Shown here piece after piece: positions 22,496-34,747 of a DNA stretch of 64,000 nt. The stretch's first letter is position 1. The number at the start of each line of letters is the position of its first letter. Location of the stretch: contig OY821741.1 in assembly GCA_963682055.1 (NCBI GenBank), forward strand, positions 9,741,501 to 9,805,500. The letters are read 5' to 3'. A program made the position numbers and the translations under genes. The stretch is from Primula veris. Its lineage: Eukaryota; Streptophyta; Magnoliopsida; Ericales; Primulaceae. Below the pieces are notes generated by a model. That model had not been told where the DNA came from and did not search any database. It saw only the letters and a program-made list of their open reading frames with translations.

Positions 22496-23110
22496 TCAAA
22501 GTGATTCGTTTAGAGTCATTTCAAGACCTCCAGGATATCGCCTTATTCCTAATGGTAAAGACAGACCATGTAAGGAATATCTCTTATGCGGGTCTGATAA
22601 GTAACCAGCATCGGTATAACCGAAAAAGGGTTGCGTTAATTCGAGTACCAAAGGGGGTAGGTACACTCGATGATGCAAATGGGATAAGACAAGCCCTCAT
22701 TCCAAAACTACCATAAGGTAAGAGAATGTGTCTTTAGTGCCATTTCGATGGCAGCGTGTTAGCGCGATGCTGTGTCGAGCTATACCATTCACAACATACG
22801 AGATGTTCGTCCTAGTACATTAGACCAAGTACAATGATGCGCTTATTGTACTTAGATATGAACATCATGGTTCAATATCTCTTCATCGTCACATCAGGGA
22901 CGGACTGAGTCTATATCAATGTCTAGTGATCGAACGATCATGGGAGAATCTGACGACTTAGCGTCATGATGACTACAACGTCATAACACCTTCTGGGTGT
23001 AGTCTGAATCATGGACTTAGATTCAATCTTTACGGGACTCGATCATCAGGCCGAGTTACTACCGTGTCTTCCCAAGATCCTTCATCTCGAAGGCAAATCC
23101 AAAAATAGAT
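22496..23110 (-). pseudogene. Copia RT and RNase H remnants (element 2)
   Basis: Minus-strand GYTDAGYLSDPHKRYSLHG within a 60-codon open stretch (22678-22496) is copia RNase H, and FEMKDLGKT at about 23070-23095 is RT. Stops separate them, and several are shared with the copy in element 1. Confidence 0.75.
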
Positions 23111-25949
23111 CGCGTAATAAAACACGCAAAGGCATAATACTTGTTCAAGTATCCCATGCTAATCAAATACTCACTTAGGCGGGTAAACCACATCCGCTCG
23201 GATTATATTAATCCATATAGTGAACGTCTCATTAAATTGAGATCGTGTTCCGTGGTCAGGAACTACTTGATTCAAGCATTATGAAGTCACACAGGAACCT
23301 TCATCTATCTCTCTTTGTCTAAATCCCCATAGAGATAAAACAGTGACCACAATCACATGCTGCATAATCAGTTTTTGGGAAACTACTAAACTGATAAAAT
23401 AGGGGACCGTTATAACATCCATTACGAGGAAATCAACCATCTCGTAATCAATTCCAAGATGTGAGAGATGCCTTGCGCTACTAGGCGAGCATTCTACAAT
23501 CTCATTATTCTCATCACTTTTCCTTACGAATAACCAAATAAACGAACTCGTTTAACATTGGTGATGTTGGAGCTACAGGTCCGAACACACTTTCGCTAAG
23601 GAGTCTACTTGGATTGCAAGTTTTCATTAGTCCAGTCTATTCTACCTTGACTTCAGGCAACAGTACATGGTTCTCTGTCATAATTTGCTCATATTATCAG
23701 TCGTCACCGAATATATGAACAAGTAATCAATGACAGTCTCGTTTCGCTTCAATATCGTCTAAGATATCATGATCGACAGATATTTCGAGATTCTTAGGAT
23801 GAGGAGGAAATCACACATCTCCTTGATCCTTTATAATCTCGTGCGACAAACGAGTTTCAGTTCACCACCTCTAGGGCTGAACGAATTAAGAACCGGTCAA
23901 CTTCCTCATATCTTGGGAAGGACGACAGACTGACGGCCGACGACAGCGTCCTTTGCTTGGCGGGTTCGGCCAAAGCAATGTGTTACGACAGGAACACGGC
24001 GTCCGACAGGAACGTCTATCCTTGCAAGCATTTTGCAACAGGTATAAATGATCTCGTGACATCTCATAAATTCATTAAATGTGTTTGGCATTTAGTTAAA
24101 CTTGAGGGAGTCTATGCACTTACTTATCACTAAGTGCAGTTTTGGGGATCAAGCTAAGACTGAGTGGGTTATGCCACGTTACTTCACGTCATTTCTTATC
24201 AACGATAACGTGCAAATCTCCCCCTAACGACGGGGAGAACAGTCTTAGCGATGTCACTTTCGCATATCATGCGGTAAAGAGATCGCTTGCCAAGGTTACT
24301 CTATCAAATGATAGGTATGGGATTCATAATCGACTTATGTCCCCTTCAGAGGTCCATATTTTGAACGCTATAGCGGCTCAATCAAAATATTAATTAAGCA
24401 CTCCAAACACGCGTTAATATGAGACTTCTGGCTCATAACCAGTAAGCAGCTGGTACACATATGGTGTTTGAGTGTCTATGGGCCTCATGACGGACCAATG
24501 CAGCAAAATAGCATAACCCCACATGGAAATATAAATCTTGGTGCGCAAGACCAAGAAATGCGTGCAATCATTTGCAGTCGCATCATCAAATTTTCCGTGA
24601 GTCCATTTGGGTCTGAACATAATCGACAGGATGTTCAATTTGAATTTCCAAACTCAAGTAATTCAAATCGAAATTTCGATTCTTACTCTTCGGAATTATC
24701 AAGTCGACTAGACTTTTCAGGATAATCCGGATCATGAGCCATCAACTTAATGATAGGGCTAAAAGTTTGGAAAGTGCTGCATTTATGTGGACAACATTAA
24801 AATGTGACCATATTGTCGATGCATCAACCATAACCATTTATATTTATGGTCCGTCTTTTTGTTGGATAAGTCCACAATAACTCCTTCAATTCTTTACAAG
24901 AATTCTACGAGTTCATTTCGTGATCTTTACACATACTAGTCTTTCAAAGTGAGCATTAGTGGCATTAATTTCGGATTAATCACGAAATATATCCTCACAG
25001 ATAATCCAAATGCGATGCGATTATAAATCTACCATCGTCATTTGACCCGGGAATATTTCATCCGGTCAATGCCACAATATCAAAATGCTCTTATCAATCG
25101 ACGACAGGCGAATGATAGTACAGACAATCATGTCTTAACATCTAAATCATTTATCATTCGACGACAGGCGAAATGATAAGGTAAGTTTAAATGCTTTTAA
25201 AAAATATGGTAGAAACTACTTGAAAGACATATCAACTCCTCTAAATTACGTTTTTGGTCGTATTGAATGGAGGCTATGTAAAGAAATTTTAATTCTTTCA
25301 TGAGCTATTACCAAATAACACTGGTTTTCTCGAATATTTTATAACTCAACAAGGTACGACAGGACCTACATGAGTATAACGCCTCATATTTGACAAATCA
25401 ATTTGGTTTTACCAAAGATTTCAATTTTGGAACGACATGTCTAGAATCATTGTCACTGAGTACTCTTTTAGGCACTTAGTTGGTGAAATTATGTGGTACA
25501 CTGTTACCCACTATTTTCAAAAAAATCAACTACCCCACAAGTATTGCCTAAAATTTCATAATTTAAAGTTTGGTCACATTTGTCAAAAAATTTGCTCAAA
25601 ACACTTTAAATTATTTCGAGAAATTTCGTAAACAGGCAAACCATAATCCAAAAGTATGTCCAAATGGAAAAATCATAATCCAAATGGAAAAATATAATCC
25701 AGATGAGCGAAAAAATGGCTCAATGATTTATCAAAATCAATAAAGAAAGGTATCAAACTCATTTAAGCCACAAAATCGGGGGTCTCAAGAGTTTTTTTTC
25801 AATTAACTTTAACCACATTAGCATCGGTTTTTCCACCTTTATAATAGTTGTGAACTATTTAAGGAGTAACCGTGCATGACCTTTGTCTTTATAGCATAGA
25901 GTTGCCTCCTTGAGCATTATCTCTTGCTTTGTGACAATGAGCCATATTG

Positions 25950-26340
25950 TTCCTTTCAATTACTGTCTTGTAGCCACAGGTTTTTGATTTTGACGATTGT
26001 CTAAAATCTCGCTTGGCTAGGCGATTCATCGGGATCGCGACAGTTCAAGACAAATAACACTTGTCTCGGTTTTCAATTCGTGGAAAAAAAATATACACGA
26101 AGAACATTAATATCAGGCAAACAATTCGCCATTGACCCAATAGGATTAAAACTACTCACCGGGGTAATTTTCTTATCCAATAACAGATGGGCGATAAAGA
26201 AACATGGTGAATATAAATTCACGATACTGCTTATGTAATGCAATTTCCAAGCTAGTATTTTGGTGAAGGATTGCTCCAATATGTCAATTTCAGACATTTG
26301 TTCACCATAGACGTCATCACGTCTCAAATGTGGCGGCGGA
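25950..26340 (-). pseudogene. Copia gag remnant (element 2)
   Basis: Minus-strand GEQMSEIDILEQSFT at about 26260-26305, in an 84-codon open stretch (26327-26073), is the same decayed gag piece as at 18715-18933. Confidence 0.6.
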
Positions 26341-26742
26341 ATAAAATCAATGCCTTAGCATTCATCCTGATGGTAACAACAAACTCGTGTTTTACTCATC
26401 AAAGATGGCATCCAAAAAAAATAGGGCATCACATTTTCACACATCAGGGTGAGTAACATGTGGTGACGGATTAAAATCAACATTTAAACAGTCATTTCGC
26501 AAGTATGTTTTACGATTTTTCTCATCATAGATGGCATCCAACATGTGTTGGGAGTTCTGGATTATTTATCATATAAAACGACTGGTTTATATTTTTATGG
26601 TTTGCACAAGCACAAACTTTTTTCGAAACGACAGGTTTGAAAACATTAGTTTTTATAAAAACCCAATATCCGTGCGTTTACCAAAAATCTCCAATATCCA
26701 CGAGCGTATATCCTATTCTCCGCGAGCAAAGTGCCGATAACG

Positions 26743-26944
26743 TGTTGTGAGTCTTATTAGCTCAGTATATATATTGTATAGGAGACATAGAGAGAGGAAA
26801 TAGTAGGTATTTATTAATCAGAGTGTCTCAATACAAGGGGACCTAACTTTCTTTATATAGAAGAGGTTAGAGTTATACAAGATAAAAAGCCCAACTTAGA
26901 TCCACTATGAGTAAGACCCAATAGTCCAATAATATCCTACAACA
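26743..26944 (-). repeat. 5' LTR of copia element 2
   Basis: About 202 bp, paired with 21339-21541 and followed by the target duplication atatt. Confidence 0.9.
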
Positions 26945-27596
26945 ATATTTCTCTTTTGAACTTACAATTCTTTATCAGCTAAATATTCTCAATACCTATA
27001 GATATAATTCTTGTAGATACATGAGAATATTTACTACATATATAAAACATAAGTAGGAGATCTTGATTCTAATTAAAAGAACATAAGATAATATATTTTA
27101 TAAAATCAATATCTTTTAAAATCAATATCTCTATATTTGATCTCAATCTTATAATATATGACAGCTTCAAAACATATCTCCTATCCTTGATCGTGATAGA
27201 GTTTCTTTAATTAAAAAGAAATCTTTGTTTCCTTTAAAAAGATGACAAAAGATAATAATTTAAAGATAAAATATTTTTGCTTAAATCTACATAAATCTCT
27301 TTTGAATATTTCATAATTTATCACTTAAATATTTTGCAATATATAAAACTGATTTCGTGATTATACGTGAATATATCCTGCATATCTAAAACATAATTAT
27401 TAAATAATAATTAATAAAAGAATAATATGCAGTTAGACAATAATCATGCGTATCAGCATGTTATAATTGTGGTTGCAACTGCGGTTGGAAGTTGATCTGT
27501 AAACATAAAACTGTCTTATCAATATCAGTTAACTTAACTTTTTTTGCTCAAAACAATTGACAACAAAGAGTTCAATAGATCGGAAATATGGTCGTA

Positions 27597-28037
27597 ACAG
27601 ATACTAAAGTATCATATGAGGAAGTACATAAGATTACGTTTTTTTATATAAATATAAATGTGTACATAAGATTACATACTGCATAAAAATCTTCAAAATC
27701 CAAATTAATGGCGCCATAACATTTAGATTCTGTATACTTGTTTATTTTAAGTAGATTACACATGATAATTTCATTTTAGTTTAAAAGACTTCAGTGCAGT
27801 AATTAATAGCATTTGCACAATCTGATATATCTGAAACAATATTTTTGACCAGATATGCAATTAAATCTTTCCACTATTATTAATTTTTAAACTTAAATGG
27901 CTTCTACACATCTCATTCAATATATAAGGTGTGCATGTACAAATAATACAATTACGAACTCACAACACAATAAAAAAAAACTATTGTGAAAGGAAAGAGA
28001 TCTTAGCGGATAATAGGATACTAAGTACAAAAGAGCC
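27597..28037 (+). promoter_or_regulatory. Upstream region of neprosin gene A (subtype 1)
   Basis: Starts right after the old LTR end. It aligns with 51745-52204 (gene C) and 585-1032 (remnant 0). A TATA-box candidate, tatataagg at 27921-27929, lies 109 bases before the ATG. The leader contains 'attgtgaaaggaaagagatc' (27983), shared by all subtype 1 copies. The distal part of this promoter, present in gene C at 51660-51744, has been cut away by the LTR, so gene A may have LTR sequence as its distal promoter. Confidence 0.6.
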
Positions 28038-30593
28038 ATGAGTTTTTTGTTGAATTTTCTTTTTCTTGCTACCTTGAACACAATAATGCAGAGTTATGTT
28101 GAAGGGCTCCCAACTTTGGATAAAAATAGTTTTGGACCAAAACCGAAAGGAACTGTCAAGACTATTGAGGTAGTTTTGCTCGATCTTATATTTATATAAA
28201 TTTTCACATTATAATACACTCAGATTTCATATATGCATAGATATATCCCTGAATTTTCATTTGACTTATGTAGGCTCTCGAGTGTGGTGATATAATTGAT
28301 TGCGTTGAGTTTTACAAGCAGCCAGCGTTCGATAATCCAACAATTCTTAAGAATTTAAAGGTTCTTATATGATTTTCCTACTTTAACTTTTCCTGAAACT
28401 ACATGTTTTACATCGGATTTGTAATGTATTATTGTTTACCTCGCCATTTTCACATGGCATATCATTGCAAGTGTTGGGCATTGGCCATCAATACATGATT
28501 AATAATGAAGATAAAATGTTTTTCAATAATAAAAATAATTTCTCCTGAATTAGTCTGAGTATTAATATTCAATTTAATGTTTTATAGAACAAGATGGATC
28601 CTATGTCATTTCTGAAAAGATTCAAAAAAACGAGGAGTCAACAGCCACAACTTATTCAAACTTGGCATAAATATGGAGAGTGCCCTAAAGGAACAATTCC
28701 GATCAGAAGGACTTTGGAAAACAACGCTCCTCATCATCGAAAAAATAATAATCGAAAGATTCGTGAGGTAAACATAGTCAAAATACAAACCAACTACCAT
28801 ATACCAATTAACACTACGTTTCTTGCATAGTTGGAACTGGGTAATAAGTATACATTAAATTGCGTAATTGGCGAGTTTTTCTTAATCTTACGAGTTCAAG
28901 AGTCGCATAAAACTTTGATACCTCTCTAAGTTGGAAACCATTATTCTATAAAATTATTTACATGAACTATACTAATATTATAACTTTTTCAATTTTTTCA
29001 TTTTAGTATGCCACAGTTTATCAAACGATCAGGAACAATGGTGCAAAAGCAAAACTCAACTTGTGGAATCCTCAAGTTGAGGGATCAAAAGAGATGAGCT
29101 TATCTCAAATATGGATTACCTCGGGCTCCGGTACACCGGATACCAATACTGTTGAAGCCGGATGGATGGTATACAAACACATTATGTATCATGATATTTA
29201 AAGTATTAGATCTGATGAATTTTGTAGTTTAAGTTTATTTGTTATTAGTTTGGCTGTTACACCATTCATACGTCTACTATCACAGCTTGTTGGAACATGT
29301 TTGTTATCCATACTGAATGTTAATTAATTGTTTTTATCATCTAATAATTCAATGTATTTTGATTTCTAGGTTTATCCCAACCTTTATCATGACCACCTAA
29401 CAAGAATGTTCATATACTGGACGGTACATTTCATTGAACTCTTCATATGTTTTTATCTATGGATAATTAGTTATGCAAACGAGCCGAGCCCGACTATATT
29501 TAAATTCGGTTCATTTACTAAATGAGTACTAAAACTTAGTTCAGACACGGCTTGTTTATAACGAGTCCGAGAAAGCACCTTATTTGCGAAGCTAATGATA
29601 GAAGATACAATAGAAGGCAAAGAAGGTGAAGAAAGAAGAGAAAGTCACTGTGTCTCTTTTAAAAAGCATGAATTTTAGGCTCGTTGAATATTTTCTCTTG
29701 CTCGTGAAAATATTTTGATTTAACAAAAACACACAGAGGAAAGAGAAGTTAATAGTATTTTGTAGGCAAGTGAGTGATAAGGAAACAATTTGTCATAATT
29801 TTGTCTCGATATTACATGTACTTGAAATTGGATTTAATCATCAATCTTAAATCACCACACCAAGTACAAGTCGATCATTAAATTAATTCTAATATGATTA
29901 TAAAGTACTATTACACTCAATAGCATTTTTACAAAAAATGAGCCTTCAAACAATATAATATTCTATAACTTATTTTTTTCAGTCCGATAACTACAACAGG
30001 ACTGGTTGCTATAATATGGTTTGCTCGGGTTTTGTGGAAATAACTAACAAGTTAGCCCTTGGAGCTGCACTAGAGCCTATTTCTGTCCTCAACGGCAATA
30101 TGTCAGACGTTGAGTTCAAGATTTCAAGGGTACGCAATGTTTTATATTCTATTCTATTCGGCTTAAATTCTTTCATTTCAAGAAGAAAGTGTTAATTTCA
30201 CATTTATACAAGCAGACTACAGAAGGAGATTGGTACCTTGAAGTAAAGGGTGAAGTACTGGGATATTTTCCTAGTACGAAATTTACAAGGTTGGGTGATG
30301 GTGGCGAGGATGTAAAGTTTGGTGGTGAGATTGTAAATCTTAGACGAGGAAACCGCCACACCCGCACCGAAATGGGAAGCGGAAAATTCTCACGTGAACG
30401 GTATGGGAGGTCAAGTTTCATAAGTAATATTAAGGTAGCTGATGAAAATTTCGAGTGGGTTGAGCCAAATCTTCAAGAATATGTGACAAGCCCATTATGT
30501 TATGATTTAACTTTTGGACAACCAAGTACACACCTTGGATCACATTTTTATTTTGGAGGTCCCGGATTACATGAGCACAACTACTGTCGATAA
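28038..30593 (+). CDS. Neprosin family glutamic peptidase, gene A (7 exons, 379 aa)
   Basis: Exons: 28038-28169, 28274-28360, 28588-28767, 29007-29168, 29370-29423, 29983-30129, 30216-30593. All introns are GT-AG and phase 0. Residues 1-20 are a signal peptide candidate (MSFLLNFLFLATLNTIMQSY). About 25-135 is the neprosin activation domain (LECGDIIDCVEFYKQPAFDN, then YGECPKGTIPIRRTL). About 150-379 is the neprosin catalytic domain. Glu183 (in NTVEAGWM) and Glu292 (in VKFGGEIV) are 109 residues apart, the same spacing as the Glu188/Glu297 dyad of Nepenthes neprosin, which cleaves after proline. A secreted pro-enzyme activated by propeptide removal is therefore expected; substrate and role are unknown. 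The length is near the family norm. No stop or lost splice site was seen. The start is the first ATG and is shared with gene C. Confidence 0.88.
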
Positions 30594-30974
30594 TTGTAAA
30601 AAGGGTACATTGTTTAAAGAGCTGGGAAATGGATGGTTTAAAAATTAAATGGAGAAATGGTTAAGGACTTGTTTTAACAAATAGAAGTTCTCTGGTTAAT
30701 TAATAAGAATTAAAAAAAATGGTAGTAAACAGGTAATGAAAAATAATCATATAAATATGAGTTATTCCTTAACCATCTTTTACAGATGCTATAAATGAAT
30801 AAATTGACTGAATAAAACTTTTTTAGTTCTTTAAGTCATTAGAAAGTGATACTCCTTACTTATTCGAAAATTAGAAGAACTGGTCATTTGAAGTTAAATC
30901 TAGTTAAGATACTTATATAATTTGCGAAAATCAAATCAGCAATTAATATTGCACTATTTTATTATATTTTCTGA
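30594..30974 (+). other. 3' flank of gene A
   Basis: Non-coding. Shared with the B 3' flank (38722-38944) and with the scar at 41520-41680 ('gtttaaagagctggga', 'ggttaattaataagaat'). It probably contains the 3' UTR; no clear polyadenylation signal was singled out. Confidence 0.5.
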
Positions 30975-31080
30975 CGAGTATATGCACTTAGTGTACCAAA
31001 TCCGGACACAAATGAGTTTATTAAGCTGTACAGATTTTTTGTCGATGAAAAGACTACAATTTAAAACAAAGATTGGTGGG
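30975..31080 (+). pseudogene. Copy of the unrecognised terminal exon (shortened)
   Basis: Matches 42422-42611 at both ends ('gtatatgcacttagtgtacc' and 'aaaacaaagattggtgggat') but lacks about 90 bases from the middle, and the upstream splice acceptor reads 'tgacgag' instead of 'ttccag'. Not functional. Confidence 0.6.
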
Positions 31081-32362
31081 ATACTATGTTTTAATATCAA
31101 GCATACTTGACTTCCGAATTCCGGTCATAAGTATTAAGGCGGATTCTGTATTTTCTCTGTCTTCCGACCTTATATGAGAGCACATAGTTGATTTTCGCCA
31201 ACCGAAAGTTAAGAAGACAGCAGAGGTAAATTTTAGTTCTGTTGATTGCTTCTCAAGAAACTTAGATGTTCGGTGTTCTTAGCTCGTGTTTATGCTGTTA
31301 GCTATGCCCTTTTTCAGTTTTGTTGCCTTGTTTCTTGAAACTTTCTAAAAGTGACTGTCAAAGATAGATGATTAAATAGAGGATGTATGGGGTCCGGTAT
31401 TTATTATTGTCCGAGTTTTATAATTTCTTTTTTGCCCATGATAGAGGGGAAAATAAAATAAAAAAGTTAAATAAAAATATTAGCAAACAGTTTTGAACCT
31501 TAAACCAATGTAAAATCTATCAAAACAGTTAACCTTAACCATTAGGCTACACAATTCATTCGACATATTTGATTTTAAATATCTATAATAATTTAAAATA
31601 AAATTGTATTCGGCTATCGTGGAGTTGCCCACAAAAAAAATCGATTTTGTGTTGCCCAACGCCCAACACTTACTTGACTTGGCTTTGAGCCGGCCCTGTA
31701 TGTGGTTTAATATCATTGTCGAAGTAAAACCTTTCCTTGTATTGCTTTTCCGGACAAAGTCAAGATTGATCCATTGTATACATCAATAACCTTCTGCAAA
31801 AAACTTTGAACAATACTCTTAAAAGCCTTTCCATTTTATATTGTTTGGATTCTGAATATGTACCTTTTGATCTTGAACCCCAAAAGAGCAGAAAGACCCG
31901 ATTGTTTTGTGATAACATATACTAATTTCTCATGAGTACTATATATGGAACCATACCAGAAAACATACTGAATGAAAATCTTATAAATGTAAATTACTTG
32001 GCCTCTATATTGGCAATAAGAATAACATTCGGTAGACTGGATTATGTTAAAGTAGATTACACATGCCGGTCTCTTTTTAGCTTAAAAACACTCGGTGCAG
32101 TAATTAATACTATAGAATATAATTACATTTGTACAATCTGATATATCTCAAGAATTATTTTGACCAGATATAATTAAATCTTTCATCTATATGTCCATTT
32201 GATGTATCTTTCGTTATTCATGGCTTTTTAACATCTCATTCGGTATATAAGATGTGCCTCAACAAAACATACAAATACAATCTCACAACACAATCAGAAA
32301 ACTGTTGTGAAAGGAAAAAGAGAATGATTTCTAAACATTAAGATACTAAGTACAACACGACC
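31081..32362 (+). promoter_or_regulatory. Intergenic and promoter region of pseudogene B (subtype 2)
   Basis: 31081-31383 and 31703-31800 align with the region upstream of the scar (41140-41505). 31845-32353 is almost identical to the orphan promoter at 11541-12047. A TATA-box candidate lies at 32244-32250 (tatataa). A 307-bp inverted-terminus insertion (31390-31696) interrupts the distal part. Confidence 0.6.
31390..31696. mobile_element. Small MITE-like insertion
   Basis: The equivalent unit at 41420-41445 lacks this stretch. It begins gggtccgg and ends ccggccc (imperfect inverted termini) and is flanked by tgtatg on both sides (31384-31389 and 31697-31702). It has no coding capacity. The superfamily is not certain; hAT-like is possible. 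Confidence 0.6.
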
Positions 32363-32582
32363 CTGAATTTACTGTGGATGTTTCTGTTTCTTGCTACCTT
32401 AAACACAATAGGACAGAATTATGTTTAAGGGTTCCCAAATTTGGATAAGAATAGTTTTGGACTAAAACCGAAAGGAACTGTCAAGCCTATTGAGTTAGCT
32501 TTCTGCCATCTTATATCTAATATAAATATTCACATTATAATTCACTCCGATTTCATATATGCAGTTTATTTAACTTCTGTAG

Positions 32583-32914
32583 GCTCTTGAGTGTGGCGAT
32601 ATAAATAATTGCGTAGATTTCTAACCAGCGTTCGATAACCCAACAATTCTTAAGAATTTAATGGTTCTTATATGATTTTCCAAAATTATCAATCTTTCCA
32701 TGAAACCATACCTTTTACACCGGATTTTTGTGTATTATGCCACATCCTTGCAAGAGCTGGCCAAACTCTCATATTTAATACATTATATGTGTAAAATCCT
32801 CAATTTTCATTTGATTTATATATGTAGACTCTTGAGTGTGGCGATATAATCGATTGCATAGATTTTTACAAGCAGCCGGCGTTTGACAATCCAAAAATAC
32901 TTAACGATTTAAAG
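32583..32914 (+). repeat. Tandem duplication of exon 2 in pseudogene B
   Basis: Two exon 2 copies lie head to tail, each preceded by its own acceptor ('ctgtag', 'atgtag'). The first (32583-32663) lacks 6 bases and carries a stop. The second (32828-32914) is full length at 87 bp, with readable ECGDIIDCIDFYKQPAFDNP. Genes A, C and D have one copy each. Confidence 0.85.
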
Positions 32915-33204
32915 GTATCGAATTGGCATGACACTCCATAGATGATATATACAAAAACAAGGCGGTAAAGTCAAAACTACTCAAAAGTATTTTGGAAAAA
33001 ATATGGATGTCTTAATATTCGCATTGCAAGACATTTTTTGGCCAAGGTAAGACTTAGGTAATGTATATGGTTTTTTCCAAATTACTTTTTCCAAAACAAA
33101 ACTTTAACATCGAAATTTGAAATATACCCTTGTTCACCTCGCGCCATATTAACATGCAACACGTCATTTTATGTGATGGACTATGGTAATCGTCTCATCT
33201 ACAC

Positions 33205-33389
33205 CACTGCTAGAAAAAGTTCATTTAGTATTATAATTTTTTTCCGGTTATATTGCTAAAGTGGATGTGACTAAATTTTAGCAACAGTTTAGCAACAAAT
33301 TATGTTGCTAAACTGTTACTAAAATTTAGGCACAACTACTTTAATAACATAACCAAAAAAAAATTATAATGCTAAATGTTCTTGTAGGG
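33205..33389. mobile_element. CACTA-type MITE with near-palindromic sequence
   Basis: The element is almost one long inverted repeat centred near 33300: 'tttagcaacagtttagcaac' on one side, its complement on the other, and outer arms 'catttagtattataattttt' / 'aaattataatgctaaatg'. It starts cactgctagaaaaag and ends cttgtaggg, in keeping with CACTA (En/Spm) termini. It is flanked by the 3-bp duplication cac (33202-33204 and 33390-33392). 185 bp, no coding. Confidence 0.8.
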
Positions 33390-34264
33390 CACATGATAAA
33401 CAAGAATTAAAAATATATAGATCTTTTTCAATAATATAAATAACGCCTCCCTGAATTTTTCTATGCATTAATTTTCGATATTATTTTTATTGACCAAGAT
33501 GGATCCTTGCTCATTACCAAGTAGATTCAACAAATCTTGGAGACATGATAGAAAAATTATCCATACTTGGCAAAAATATGGAGATTGCCCTAAAGTAACC
33601 GTTCCGATCAAAAGGACTTTCGAAAACAACGCTGCTCATCGTCGAAAAAATGATGATCCAAATACTCGCGAGGTATACATGGTCAAAATACATTAATACT
33701 ATGTTAGTTTGAACTGGGTAATAATTATACATTAAATTGCATAATTGCATAACCTTATGAGTTCAAGAGTCGCATAAAACTTGAATACTCATTAAGGTTT
33801 GAAACCATTATTCTATAAAATTATTTATATTAACTATACTAATATTATAACTTTTTCAATTTTTTTGTTACCTTTTTAGTGTGCCGCAGTTTATCAAATG
33901 ATCAAGAACAATGGTGCAAAAGCAAAACTCAACTTGTGGCATCCTCAAGTTGGAGGCATCACGAGAGATGAGCTTAATTATCTCAAATATGGATTACCTC
34001 GGTCTCCGGTACACCAGGTACCAATATTATTGAAGCGGGATGGATGGTATACAAACACATTATGTATCATGATATTTAAAAGGTAATATCTGATGAATTT
34101 TTTTAGTCTAAGTTTATTTTTTTATTTTTTTGCACAAAACTGGTGTTTGTTATTAACTGCATGTATCAATACTAGAGACATGCCCCCTAGTGACATAAAT
34201 ATGATAACGAATCTGATACAAGCCAGTAACTACAACATAAGTTCAATATAGTGCTCAAGCATGC

Positions 34265-34584
<320 letters not shown>

Positions 34585-34747
34585 TTCCTTTATTTTCTCA
34601 TTATAACCCCTCTACTTATATCTTTTTTTTTTTAACTGGAAACAGACCTTACATAGAAGCAAGAAAGAAATTCAAAAACCTAAAAAATCCTTCTAATATG
34701 AGGTACGTGCATATTATCCAGACAAATACATGCTTTTACACTCTTCG

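Larger units (their letters stand above)
21339..26944 (-). mobile_element. Decayed Ty1/copia element 2 (nested)
   Basis: LTRs 21339-21541 and 26743-26944 (about 203 bp, around nine differences by eye), starting tgttgtgagt and ending cctacaaca, are flanked by the perfect 5-bp duplication atatt (21334-21338 and 26945-26949). Element 1's interior from 14151 to about 19264 corresponds closely to 21542-26655, including shared stop-riddled gag, RT and RNase H remnants, yet the LTRs of the two elements differ clearly. Direction is right to left (polypurine tract next to the left LTR; CGTTATCGGCACTTTGCTCG inside the right LTR). It has no long open frame. Confidence 0.9.
21161..27596 (-). repeat. Old Sirevirus-like LTR fragment split by copia element 2
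   Basis: 21161-21338 and 26950-27596 together align with the LTRs at 42929-43991 and 50349-51461. Anchors are the block near 21250-21300 (aatacgagatttagttagaa), 'ctttatcagctaaatattctcaat' near 26968, 'gtaaacataaaactgtctta' near 27500, and the terminal 'tcgtaaca' ending at 27596. The break falls exactly at the target duplication (atatt) of element 2. No internal region of a matching element is adjacent, so it is a solo LTR or truncated LTR. Its end abuts the gene A upstream region. Confidence 0.75.

Noticed and set aside
30173..30421. 82-codon minus-strand frame opposite exon 7 of gene A
   Set aside because: Shadow of the neprosin coding exon; similar shadows appear opposite C and D (54306-54494, 58926-59114).
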